Shown: positions 1 to 43,502 of the stretch, in pieces
How the letters are laid out: every line of letters starts with the position of its first letter
How positions within the stretch are numbered: the first letter of the stretch is position 1
Assembly: GCA_943735955.1 (NCBI GenBank)
Contig: OX030961.1
Coordinates: 8,251,920 to 8,315,919 of the forward strand
DNA: 64,000 nt
Reading direction: 5' to 3'
Origin: Piscicola geometra
Taxonomy: Eukaryota > Annelida > Clitellata > Hirudinida > Piscicolidae
The notes under the pieces: model-generated
Told to the model about the DNA's origin: nothing
The model's database searches: none
Seen by the model: the letters and a program-made list of their open reading frames with translations, nothing else
Position numbers and translations under genes: made by a program

Positions 1-150
1 AGCACAAATACATGAATATGCAAACACACAAACATACACACACAAACATACATAAACAAACATACACACACAAACATACACACACAAACATACATAAACA
101 AACATACACACACACAAACATACACACACAAACAAACACACATGCATACA
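1..150. repeat. CA/CATA-rich microsatellite
   Basis: Imperfect repeat of ACACACAAACATA-type units. It continues off the left edge of the window. No coding signal is visible. Confidence 0.9.
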
Positions 151-269
151 TCTTACGTAAGACTTAAAGGCATTAACGACCATTCTACCGTGTTAGCATC
201 GAGTAGCATGTCTACGTCATCGTGACGTCACTACTAATTTGTGAGGTCTGCATAAATGCTCAATCGCTT

Positions 270-590
270 CTTTGGTGGTTTGTGGTGGCTTCTAGTGGTG
301 AGAAGTGGTTTGAAGGGGGGAGGGTTTGTGGTGGTTAGAGGTTGTTTGCGGTGGTTTTTGGTGGTTTGTGGTGGTGTGATGTGGTTTGTAGTGGTGTGAA
401 CTGGTTTGTAGTGGTGATTTGAGATGGTTTGTGGTGGTTTGTGGTAGTGTAAAGTAGTTTTTAGTGGTTGTGGTGGTGTTTGAGATGGTTTGAGGTGGTT
501 TGAGGTGGTTTGAGGTGGTTTGGGGTCGTTTGAGATGGTTTGAGGTGGTTTGAGGTCGTTTGAGGTGGCATGTGGACGCGGTGGTTTGTA
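270..590. repeat. GTGGTTTG-type degenerate minisatellite
   Basis: Tandem degenerate units around TTTGTGGTGGT and TTTGAGGTGGT, strongly G-rich on the plus strand. The composition matches the 5' halves of the introns further right, so it could be intronic, but no flanking exon was identified. Confidence 0.8.
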
Positions 591-599
591 GAAGTTTGT

Positions 600-2755
600 T
601 GGAGAAGGGAGGGAGTAGAAATAGTTTTGGAGGTTGTTAGTTTGATGTAACTATAGTAGTTGTGAAGATTGTGAGGGATGGTTGGTAAGAGTGGTGAGTT
701 ATATTTGAAAATATATTGGCATTTGAGAAAGTTTCTGTGGCTAGTTTGAGTGGCTTTCGGGTTTACGCCACCTTAGGAAGATTCGTAGTTTTGGTATATG
801 TTCAATGGAGCTTAAGACATTTATAAAATAAAAAGTTAAAATATAAAATGTTAATTTTTTTCACGCACACACAAAAAGACGTTTCACACTCTTTTTGATA
901 TGTATAAATAGAGCATTTACTCACCCCTCGGGCCTGGACCAACAATGCACTGCGTGGAGACATTCAATGAAGCATCTATATTGTCTCTTTTATTACTTTA
1001 TTTTGTTACATTGAAAAATGAAAAATCTATATTATTTTTTTAAATACATGCTTTTTATTAACAATTATTATGCCGCACTTATTATGAGTTATTTAGATCT
1101 GTTCCGTCCATTATGTTCAAGCCTACAAATGACCCTCGTCTTCTTTTAGACGTAGGTCTACTTTTAATTCAGGGTTGTCACTCCAGCCTGGGGAGATGCC
1201 AACTCAAAAAGTGCAGTCGATAAAAACATGCTGAATGCCCGTCGATGCGGAAGCGAGAAGGAGGATTATGGCGAAGACAGTAATTGCACTCAACGTCCTC
1301 TGCTGCCACACCTAATCAAGGGCTAAACAAGTGCTAAAGACGCGCGTATGATGCTTTTGTTACAACAGTTTATACGACGAATATCGACACAACTACATTA
1401 TTCATTGCTTTAATTGAAAATAATGTATTAAATTCATGAATATGCCAAACTGATGTAGGTGGTGGTGGTGGTGGATAAAGCAAGGTTCCAAGACGAATAT
1501 ATTCACTTCAGACACATCCAAGGCTACCGAAATAGAATTGTGTACGTGAGAGTTGTGGAAGTTGTCAGCATTGTTGTTGTAGCAGGCTAATTAGGAGGCA
1601 GACGCTTGCTTGGCGGGAATCCGTCTTTGATGAGACGTGTTGGTTCCTTCCTGGAAAGACCAATTCATCAAATTAGTTGACTTGTTATTTAACAAGAATT
1701 ACTTCTTTCTTTTTATATTTAATGTTTTTAATTGTTATAAAGGTTACTTTTAATTTGAAATGACGTAATATGACAAACTTGATACATACGCTGACACGCT
1801 CTAAACTGCCAGCATTAAGCCGCTCGATTTGGCATGGATAATTGAAGACATAATATTTACAGGACTTTATCACTCTGCGACGACAGATTAGAGACAATTA
1901 AGCTGCTTACGCGAACTTTGACCTGGCTGACTCGGATGACCCGACATCGAATGCCTCTGAAGCCTGCTTGAGTTTCATTATTATGCAGACCGCTGCTGGC
2001 AGGGAAGACGTTTGTGTGCGCTAGAGAGTTGCCTTTGCGATTAAGCGTCACTTCTTTGGCTTGCACTGAAAGTAGTGTTGAGGGCTGAGTAATAAATGTT
2101 ATTGTTCATGGGAACATTTCAAAGAGGCTCTGAATGGCATTGTGGTCATTGTTGTCTTGCATCATGCCTTCTCTGTTGAGGCTGAGGTGCGAGGAGGGCA
2201 GTGGTGTTGCGTAATGTGAAATGCAAATTGTTACCTTGCGATCCTCTACCATCAAACATGTTTGTATATGCAACAACTAAACGGAAATAAAATCTTTAAA
2301 AAATATTTTTTAAACTTTTTTGAGATGTATGTTTGAACAGGAATACAAAGAGCAAAAGTTAAGACAAGCATTTCGAAATGGAGAAAGTGACCAGTTGCGT
2401 TCCTCAGAGCATGCTGTTTGAAACCTTCAAGAATGAAGGACCAAAAAAAGCCAATTAAGAAATGTGCGTGTGCAGATGCTGCAAAAGAATTCGTCAAATC
2501 TCTGTGGGATATAAATAAAATAATCGAAAGGAGTCTGCAATGGCAACTTCACTCGGATAAAGATAAACTATTACAAATATCCTGAAGAGCAAAAGCATCG
2601 CGAGTTTGTACTATGCAAGATTACGAAGGAGGTCAGGTGTTACTAGAAAGTGTTTCTTATGAAAAAAAGCTTTATGTACTGAAAAATAATAATTTAAATA
2701 TCAAAATCAAGTGAGTTAAGAAAAGCCAATATTGGGTCTAATAAGAAAAAAATTC
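600..2755. other. No gene recognised
   Basis: AT-rich sequence with only short chance open frames (about 60-80 codons) and no recognisable domain. The missing first exon of CCDC12 could lie here or further left, but I could not identify it. Confidence 0.6.
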
Positions 2756-2759
2756 AAAG

Positions 2760-3140
2760 GCATCAGTGGAGGCGATCTGCTGCAAAGCTTGAAGGGGTCC
2801 TACCCTGCATGAAAGATCCTGGGGAGGGGGGGGGTTCAGATCCCTCTTCCTCCACTTAAAAAAACATCTTAAACTTTTTTTTATACGAATATTCAAGAAA
2901 GCAAAGAATAGTTTTGTTTTAGACAGCTATCATTACAATTTCACATACTCATTATTTATTACTATAAAATATTCTGTTTTATGCCATGTTTTACGATTAT
3001 GCTAGTATCATTATGCTAAGGTTTTAATAAAATGTTAGGAAAAAAGTGAGGGGGTGGGGGGGGAGGGGTCCACACCAAGGCGGACCAATAAGTAGGGGGT
3101 TCTAGACCCCAGGACCCGATCACCGCCAATGAAAGTTATA
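2760..3140 (+). repeat. Dispersed repeat, copy A
   Basis: A block with GGGG-rich edges around an AT-rich core. It ends in a motif of the type GGGGGTTCTAGACCCCAGGA. A diverged copy lies in the opposite orientation at about 46980-47310, with the same GGACCC/GGGGTCC edge and a similar core. The second copy abuts an hAT-like transposase fragment, so this is probably a transposon end or non-autonomous relative. No terminal repeats or target duplication were resolved. Confidence 0.6.
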
Positions 3141-3479
3141 GTTAGGTTTAATAATACTTTTTCACAATTATACCAGAAGTTTCGCATTTGAAGGGAATGT
3201 TTTCTAATTTCTTATGAAATATTTACATTGAAAAATTATTTATCAAAGTAAGACACTAGCTAATTACCACGATGGTTTTTAGTATTTGAAAAACATTCAT
3301 TGTTCTTCTGATCAGTGGATCTTTTCTGCAACTTCCCCATATTTCTAGTTTAGATGGCATTGGATAGAGAATGTCCATCATGAACCGCTAAGAAATAATC
3401 GTTTTTTTAATGTTTGAAAACTTTTAGTTAAATTTAAAAGATAAAACTTATAGAAATAAGAGATTTATTGAAATTATTT

Positions 3480-4110
3480 TTCTCTGTTTCTCACAACCCA
3501 ATTCATATTCAGCAAGTTCGCGTGAACCGACAGGAAAACTACTGGTTAGATCCCTTTTCTCGATGATCCTACCTTGCAACTTCTTGTATCTTCTCTAGTT
3601 CTCTCCAGGATTGATTATTGCAACTCTCTTTACTATGGTCTCCCTGATACTACTTTAGCTTCTCTAAATAAAGCCTTTTAATTGTGCTGCTCGTCTTGTT
3701 GCTCGTGCTCCTAAGTTTTCTCACATTTCTCCTTATCTTCGTTTGTTACATTGGTTACCTTTGAGATCTAGAGTGACTTTTAAAATATGTCTAAATATGT
3801 TTGAAATTCATAACTGTAATGCTCCAATTTACCTTAAAAATCTAATTAAACAACCCCCTAAATCTGGTCTAAGATCATCTACCTTTAATCGTTCTTTTCG
3901 TTTTCCAGTTAAACTCTCTTTTGCTAAACGTTCTTTTTCTTACTGTGGTCCTCTTTTATGGAATTCTTTACCTTCTTCATTAACTTCAACTATGTCACTC
4001 ATAACTTTCCGTCGAGGCCTGAAGACGTACTTGTTTGGGACGTCATAGCTGAGCGCTTTTGTTCACTACGAAAGGGCGCTATACAAATTATTAGTGATTG
4101 ATCTCACTTA
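3480..4110 (+). mobile_element. LINE 3' end (CR1/L2-like reverse transcriptase C-terminus), decayed
   Basis: An open stretch at 3743-4048 encodes the usual tail of CR1/L2-type non-LTR retrotransposon polymerases: LHWLPLRSRVTFKI, then an NAPIYL motif, then LLWNSLPSSL, then FRRGLKTYLF. Upstream, out-of-frame pieces still read as IDYCNSL..GLPDTT and AARLVARAPKFSHISPYL, with in-frame stops, so the copy is dead. The element ends in GGGCGCTATACAAATTATTA, a LINE-type 3' tail that resembles the tail of the local SINEs. It is 5'-truncated, as is typical for LINEs. Confidence 0.85.
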
Positions 4111-4351
4111 AAATATTCGATTGTAACACAATAACAACAATATTGGGAAAAAAACTATTAACAGAGACCACTTTAAGGTTAAAATCTGACAAATAATTTT
4201 TGATCGATTACAGCCCATCTCTCTGAGTGCTAGATTTACTTTTATATAAAGTTTTTTGAAAAAGCTTTTACAAATTATCTATTTAAAAAATATTAATATT
4301 TTAATTTTAAAATTAACTCCAAGTTTTTGTAAAAACATATTAACTTTTTTC

Positions 4352-5919
4352 ATGCCTCCCGTCATGAGTGATTCTCCTAATCAAAGTGAAGACCTGCATG
4401 AAAGCAAAAAACGAAAGATTGACGAAGAAGTTCCAACTCGGCCACGGTATACTGAAGATCTATGTAAATATGAATGAAACAACTCTCATAAACAATTTAG
4501 TTGTTAAGCGTTGTCTCGAACTTCAAAGCTTTAAGCCTTAAAGTTTAAGGGTTAAAAAATTTCCATCAGAATGGTTTTTCGAAGCTATCAACCCAACGAC
4601 AAAGAATTGAAAAAAGTCGTTTTAGAACCAGCTAAGCCCTTAGAAGGTTTGAATTTTAGTTTTTCGATTAATTTTTTTATTGAGACACAACCCACCAGTT
4701 AAAGAGCATGTGAAGGAACAGTTGGAAGCCGCCAAGGAAAAGGCTGTTATCGAGGAAGTGGTGAGAACACTTCGACTACAATACTAAAGCACACCTCACA
4801 CAACAAATCATCACAAAAATTTTTAAATACAGCAAACACTCAAAAAACACACACAAAATTTAAAACTTGTATTATTGTTATTAATTATTAATATAACACC
4901 CTAAAAATATTTCAACACACATCACATCATTCAAGCACCTACCACAATACTCTAACGCACACTCCACAAAATTACCACACACACGACAACACTCTAACAC
5001 ACTCCAACACTTAACCACACAACACAACAACACTGAAACACATACCACAACTCTCAAACACACACAACAACAACAACACACACAATACCACACCATAGCA
5101 ACACCTCAACAACAGCAAAACACACACAAAAACATCACATAAACACAACAACAAACACACACAACAACACTCTAACACACCACAACACTCCAACACACAC
5201 CTCAAAACGCAACAAGGACCTGGTGAACATAGTGCCGCAGAAGCCTGACGCGGACCTGAAGAGGGACATCCAGAAGAAGCTCGACAAGCTCGAGAGGAGG
5301 ACCAACAAGGCCCTCGCTGAACTCATGAGTATGTCTCGATGATCCTATTTGTATTATTAATATTATAGTTTTCTAAGTAATGGTCCCAAAAATGGCTTCT
5401 GGGTGCTGACCCGTTTCCTTGACACATTTTTTATTAAGTTAAATATAAGTGTTGACGGGGTTTTGCTATGAATAATTAAGTGTTTCTATGCATAAGAATA
5501 CTTTTTATTGTTAATTAAATATTCAAAAAAATCCATGCTAGATCTTTTTTTAATAGGCATATTGAGTTTTTTTCCAGCGTTTTAAAAGGCTCAAATATTG
5601 ATTTTGTGAAAACGAAAGTCATGTAGCCGGATAGCCGAATCTTGACTTCTTGATCCGTTGTCTCATACTTCTTGATCCGTTGTCTGTCATACTTTTTAAG
5701 GTATTTTCATGACGTCACTAGTACACCACTTGCAAGCACGCCGTCAAACGATTTAACAGCAATTTGAAGACATTTTACTAATTTATACTATAAAAAACGA
5801 TTTTTCCCATGTCATAAGCAAACATCATGATGACGACTACAGAGGACAGACTGCAGAAGAAGGAGATGACGGTGGATGAAGTGGCAGCCTCTCTGGCCCT
5901 CAACCCAACAGACTCCTGA
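4352..5919 (+). CDS. CCDC12: CCDC12 (Cwf18-family spliceosome protein), 5' end uncertain
   Basis: Coding exons: 4352-4446, 4570-4646, 4699-4760, 5217-5328 and 5843-5919. All phases close, giving 140 codons. The diagnostic Cwf18 core is clear: an ELKK stretch, VKEHVKEQLEAAKEKAVIEE, then VPQKPDADLKRDIQKKLDKL and NKALAELM, with a charged C-terminal tail. Known family role: a component of activated spliceosomes, nuclear. The human protein is about 166 residues. The usual N-terminal EEEALRRKERLKAL-type segment was not found, so an upstream exon is probably missing or the first ATG (4352 or 4364) is not the true start. Introns are short (52-514 bp). The third intron ends in a CA-rich tract. The stop codon lies 259 bp from the stop of the convergent Ig/FN3 gene. 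Confidence 0.9.
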
Positions 5920-6178
5920 GCGCCAATGCACCCTTCATCTTTCATTCTCCATTACCAACACAAAAGACTGATTTATGATTACAATCACATTCAAATATAA
6001 AAGGCAACATCGAAGAGGATAAATGTAGAATATTGTTAGGCGTGCTCATTGGTGAAATACAAATCCTCTTCTTTGTTCTCCCACGAAAGTTGTTCAGCTC
6101 GAAAGCATGGATGCATATCTGGGAAGGATTGAGATGGAAATAGCGTGGAGTTCGATCCTAGAAATATCATTAGCTATT

Positions 6179-16905
<10,727 letters not shown>

Positions 16906-17169
16906 TTAACTCTTTCAAACGAACATAAGTTTAAAACCTGTAGATACAAATTCAAAAGTTCGAAATGATATAACTTGATGTTATTGAATGGTGAGACATT
17001 GGCATGGGTGCCTATTGATCTTCTCATGCATTATTAACGCCCAGCAACCAAAAACGTCTTAGTTTCGTGGTGTACAGGCAAACGCAAATGCACGCTTTTG
17101 GACGTGAATCAACAGAAACGGGCTTGTTTGTTACCTCGTAATAGTCTACAGATAAATCCAGAGCCAAGA

Positions 17170-18090
17170 GGACAGATGCATATTCCAGAGAGACATTGAA
17201 GAGCTGCAAGAATGGCCAAACAAATGGCTCCTACATTTCCATGCAGACAAATGCAAGAAGATGACATTGAACAGCAGAATGACAACACTAGTTTATAAAA
17301 GGACAACTAAAGACGGAAACACCATCGAGCTACAACAGGTAAACAAAGAGAAAGACCTAGGAGTAGTTCTCGACAAGGGAGCGAGCGGGTTGGCTTAGAT
17401 GGTAAGTCGTTAGACCTGTAACTCAAAGGTCGCCAGTTAGAATCCCTGTTCAACCAACCGTGAGCTATCATATACCTAGTGTATATGATGCGGTGTTTCA
17501 CGACTTATGTCGTGTGAGTGGCGCTTCAGTTGCGTGCCCGGGCGCTATACAAAACTGACATTATTATTATTAAAGAAGAAACCACCACCAGGGTCAACAA
17601 AGCCAATGAAACTCTAGTTCTGTTGTACAAGACAATAGTGCTCTCACATCTGGAGTATGGAGCGGCAATCTGGAATCCATTCTACAAAAAAGGGAAGGCA
17701 TATTTGGAGAAATAAAATATCTATCTTATGAAGACCGACTAAGAGAGTTAAAACTACCACCTTTAAGTTCCAGACGACTGAGAGGTGACATGATTATAAC
17801 ATACAAACTACTAAATGGCAAATATGATGAAGACGTTAGGCAGATATCAGATTTAGTCTCACAAACGACCACCAGAGGACATTCGAAAAGAATAGAGAAG
17901 CTACAAGCAAGAACGAATCTCAGATTGAATACATTTTCAATGAGAATAGTCAACACTCCCAAAAAATATAGTGACTATATTTGGGACTATATTATAGTCC
18001 CAAATATAAATACATTCAAGAATCGTCTGGACTCATGTTGGAAGGCTCGTCCGCTTCTATATAAATGGGATGCAAAAGAAAGCTTCAGTA
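17170..18090 (+). mobile_element. CR1-like LINE fragment, interrupted by a SINE
   Basis: Before the break, out-of-frame pieces read as DIEELQEW..KWLLHFHADKCK and NKEKDLGVVLDK, the end of a reverse transcriptase. After the break come TRVNKANETL, LSHLEYGAAIWNP, YEDRLRELKLPPLSSRRLRG (open at 17790-18305) and NTFKNRLDSCW. These are classic C-terminal motifs of CR1-like polymerases. Frameshifts and stops show that it is dead. The SINE at about 17380-17575 is inserted between the LGVVLD and TRVNKAN motifs. Confidence 0.85.
17380..17575 (+). mobile_element. tRNA-derived SINE nested in the LINE
   Basis: The tRNA-like head has an A-box-like TTGGCTTAGATGGT and a degenerate B box (GTCGCCAGTTAGAATCC). 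A body with CATATACCTAGTGTATATGA follows, then a tail with GGGCGCTATACAAAACTGAC and (ATT)n. Relatives lie at 20285-20745 and 53145-53460. Confidence 0.85.
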
Positions 18091-18534
18091 ACACTCAGTC
18101 TCAGTCTGTGGTTCCCAACTTGACAACACTCTCCAGTCTCAGTCAGTCGTTTCCAACTTTAACAATACACTACAGTCTCAGTCAGTCGTCCCAGTTTCGA
18201 AGAGCAGTTCAAAGATCCAACAACAAAATCCATCTGCAGCACAACTGCCGCACCTCAAAAGCATATCAAAAAATCCCTCTGCGTCAAAAAGTCCAGCTTC
18301 AATGACGTCACTCAATGAGAGAGCTGAAGGAAAATAATAATAATAATCTTGTTATAGAGGTTTTAAGCCTGCGACCAGATTTTCCTAAGATATCCTAAGA
18401 TAATAGTGAAAAAGAAACAATTTATTTTATTTATAAAAAGACCCGATAGAAACCGTGAACCTGACGATTTAAAAACAGTTTTCAAAAAGACAAAATAAAA
18501 TTTATAAGCAAATACACTTTCGAACACCTCTCCA

Positions 18535-20871
18535 TCAACTCTTCTGTGGCCTTGCACCGAAGAGAGCAGTGCCCACTCTCACCATGTCGCTGCCCAACTC
18601 GATCTGCAGTGGTGCAAGTCTTTAGAAAGACCACTCCAGTATATGTCATCACGAAATTACCTTCAGAGCATCAAATAATCTTATGCAATTTAATGATTTA
18701 ATGTAATTTAGACATTAAATCAAGATCTTCAAATATGTTGCACGTCTAATTGTAACAAGCAAACATTGAGGCGTTAAGTATTCACACTTGTGTTATAAAA
18801 TTATTTTATTTCAATAACTATGACAGTATTACTTATCACCAAGTTATGAAATAATTTCGCAAATGGCGGTCCTACAGCGTGTTGGAAGTCGTTGGACATT
18901 CCCATGCTGAGATGCACCTCCTCCTGCCTCAGACCCACCTCCCTGCACACCTTCTGACGTAGGCTGGCCATCAACTGCAGTGGTATGGTGTGAGGTGGGG
19001 GAGGTGTGGTGAGTTGAGAGAAGGGTGGGATGGTGTGGTGAGTTGAAAGGAGGGTGGGATGGTGTGGTGAGTTGAAAGGAAGGTGGGATGGTGTGGTGGA
19101 GAAGTTAGATGGTGTGGTGGAAAGAAGGTGGAATAGTGAGAAGGGAAAAAAAATTATAATTAAAACTAGACAAAAAACTTACAAAATCACTTGTCTTAGC
19201 CTAATAATAAGATTAAAACAAAATCATCAAAGAGGAACAACCACAAAGTCGGGGTTGGGGCCGGTGGAGAGGTCATGGTCGAAGAGACCAATGGTCATGA
19301 GGCCAGTGAACGAGAGAAGAGGACATTCCTTCATCACGTGCTCGAGCAGATGGATCGTCTCAGAAGGAGCACAACCGCTTTTGCCTGTCAGGCAATTTGG
19401 GAATGATTGAACAAGTTTGAATGATTGGAATTACGTTAAATTTTACTTGGAAAAAAAATGTCAAGTGGCTTAAATATATTAAAATGATGTACACGCACAT
19501 CCCTACTTTCTTCATTGCTAGTGTTGACTTGGAGCATGATCTTGAGAGGCTGAGTGAGGCCTCTGCTGGCACACTGCTTCTGCAGAGCAGACGCCATCTT
19601 GATCGAGTCTACAGTCTCAAGCAGGTGCAGATTCAAAACGTCTGCGCAATAAAAAATGATTTATTAATTGAATTTAATAAATAGGATGATAGAGAAATTA
19701 AAAATATGACATATATTAAATTGTATACCAAATACTTTAGGAATCTTGTTTGTCTGCAGATGTCCAATGAAGTGCCATTTTATATCCGGGCAATTTTCCT
19801 GCAACTTTTTTATACACTTCATACAATGATGAGAACTACGTTTATTGATAGCACTATTAAATGGAAATAGAACATGGAATACCAGTGGGTTGTTGCTTTT
19901 GTCTATGAGTTCTTGGAGCTAGAAAATGGTAAATTGATTATTTATTTAAAATGAAAACATTTTCATGTAAAGGGAGATTAGATGAAGTATAAAGAAGGAT
20001 AAAAGTGTTGTAGAAGCTCACATAGTTCTCGCCAAAGTGTCTATGACCAAGTTTATATACATTGATGATATCCTCTACAGGCTTCAACTTGCTCGCTGCA
20101 ACCAACAGTGGAGAATTTTTCAAGCTCTTGACATAAAAAAAAATATATCAAAACTCTTTTTATAATTATCCTAATTTTATAGATTAAATAAGATGTATAT
20201 TATACATTGTATAATCATTATACTTAGTAAAATAGTTTTTTTGTTGTCTATATTACTCACAGCCTGACAAACGTAGGCCATGTTACAATCTTTTTAAGGC
20301 CCCAGAGGCGCCACTCCACACAACGTTCACATCTTTCGATGCATATGTCGCAAATACCGCATCATATACACTAGGTATTGATAGTTCACGGTTTATCATC
20401 AGGGATTCGAACAGGCAACTGGGGAGCGGGGATGGCTTAGTTGGTAGACGTCGGACTTGCAACTTAAAGGTTGCCAGTTCGAATCCTTGGAAGCAACCGT
20501 GAACTATCATATACCTAGTGTATATGATGCGGTGTTTGCGACGTATGCATTGAAAGATGTGTACGTCGTGTGGAGTGGCGCCTTGGCGCATAAGAACCAT
20601 GGTTCTCAGAACCATTGTAACATGGCATGCGTCTGTCAGGCTGTGAATAATATAGACCAAAAAAAAACTTATTACTGGCAGCCCGACGTCTACCATATAT
20701 TTTCTTAAACAATTCTAAGCCATCCCCGCTCCCCTATATTATAGGGCCTATAATATTTATAATGACATATTTAAAAACCTGGTTTCTTTTTGAGGAAGCT
20801 TCTGCTATACTTTCTAAAATGGCTGAGTAAGACTTTCGCAAGACATTGATGTCAGTCATCTTCTTAAACAT
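18535..20871 (-). CDS. PLPBP: Pyridoxal phosphate homeostasis protein (YggS/PROSC family)
   Basis: Eight exons: 20871-20779, 20126-20022, 19918-19883, 19798-19729 (acceptor may be 6 bp upstream), 19641-19507, 19384-19245, 18974-18876 and 18603-18535. This gives 248 codons against about 275 in human. The fold-type III TIM-barrel family carries PLP. Visible hallmarks are [10 protein letters not shown], where Lys44 is the expected Schiff-base lysine, then [60 protein letters not shown] and [16 protein letters not shown]. It has no catalytic activity in known members; it buffers intracellular PLP. A TTTATT (AATAAA on the sense strand) lies about 110 bp past the stop. The first intron is loaded with SINE copies. 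It is divergently paired with SPT16. Confidence 0.95.
20285..20745. mobile_element. Cluster of SINE copies in opposite orientations (PLPBP intron 1)
   Basis: A plus-oriented copy runs from about 20425 (GGGGAGCGGGGATGGCTTAG) through a B box (GGTTGCCAGTTCGAATCC) to about 20660. It is flanked on the left (20285-20420) by a minus-oriented copy of the body and head, and on the right (20680-20740) by a minus-oriented head fragment. Both neighbours share the GACGTCGG/CCGACGTC and AGCGGGGATGG motifs. Confidence 0.85.
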
Positions 20872-21158
20872 ACCATTAGAAAGCTATCATAAACCCCTAA
20901 GATTAAAGTTCATTTACACCAGCAGGCAAAATGCAAAAGTGAATAAGTTGTTATTTTAATTTCAAACCTTTTACAGTATAAATGATAAATTTTAAACAAA
21001 ATATTTTTTTAATCATATATTTTTTAATAATTTCTGTTATATTACAATAACTTCCAAAAACACTTTTATTTCTTTGTTTCGTTTATTTCATTATTTGGTG
21101 GCGCTTAATATTTGAGGCCTAAAGTTACTTTGTGGTTAGAAATTAATGATTTTTAGAA
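20872..21158. promoter_or_regulatory. Shared divergent promoter region, PLPBP / SPT16
   Basis: Only 287 bp separate the two start codons, which point away from each other. No TATA box, CpG-rich core or paired motif stands out, and the segment is AT-rich. Bidirectional use is inferred from geometry alone; 5' UTR exons elsewhere are not excluded. Confidence 0.5.
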
Positions 21159-42693
<21,535 letters not shown>

Positions 42694-43502
42694 ATTTGTC
42701 AGTGTTGTCTCTTTTGTGACCGTCTTAACTGGCGTTTTTATTAGCTATCGTTTATAATTGTGAAATTATTATGCGTATTATTATATTATATTTAATTATG
42801 TTAATTTTTTTTTATATTTAATTATGCTAATTTTTTATTATATTTTAGTTTATTTTATTTCAAAGTAGTTTTCAAAGTTACAATTTTGGAAAAAAAGATT
42901 CTCAATAAACAACCTATTTTGTAAAGTCGAAATCAAAATCTAATTTTTCTTCAATTAGACAAACTATTTGCTTTTGACTAAACTAAAGAAATAAATATTT
43001 TAAAATGTCGGTCGAGAAGTGGTCATGTCTTGATTACAGACTGAAGCAAGAGGGTCAAAGTTGCATGCAGCGATCGTCAGACGACGTTTGATGTGGCATC
43101 ATCACCATGTCTTCGAAATAGCGACATTCATTAAATAAACGGCATAACTAATGGCGCTAACCTGATTACGAAGAGCCTTATTGCATTAGCTGGATTGGCC
43201 GTCCTTAAATTTTCATCTCCTGAGATGCTCATTCCATTGGACTCGGGTGCATACGGTTCTCCTATTGGTCACTGCGCGTCCAATCAGAATTGAAGACAAT
43301 ATTTATGAAGATGACTTTAAAAATCGCTTGTTTTAGATTTTAAAATGATAATTTCAACAACAACAAAATCTTGAGCCACAGAAATGTCTGAACTCGTTGA
43401 CGAATTCCTATTATAATTTGTGAAAAAATCTGAACCCGTTTGAGAATTTCTATATTCTTTTCGTGAGCACAGCATCGGATAAGCAAGAAGAAGAAAAAAG
43501 GA

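Noticed and set aside
17380..17470. tRNA gene
   Set aside because: A and B boxes belong to the SINE head. The acceptor stem does not close and the same head recurs in other SINE copies.
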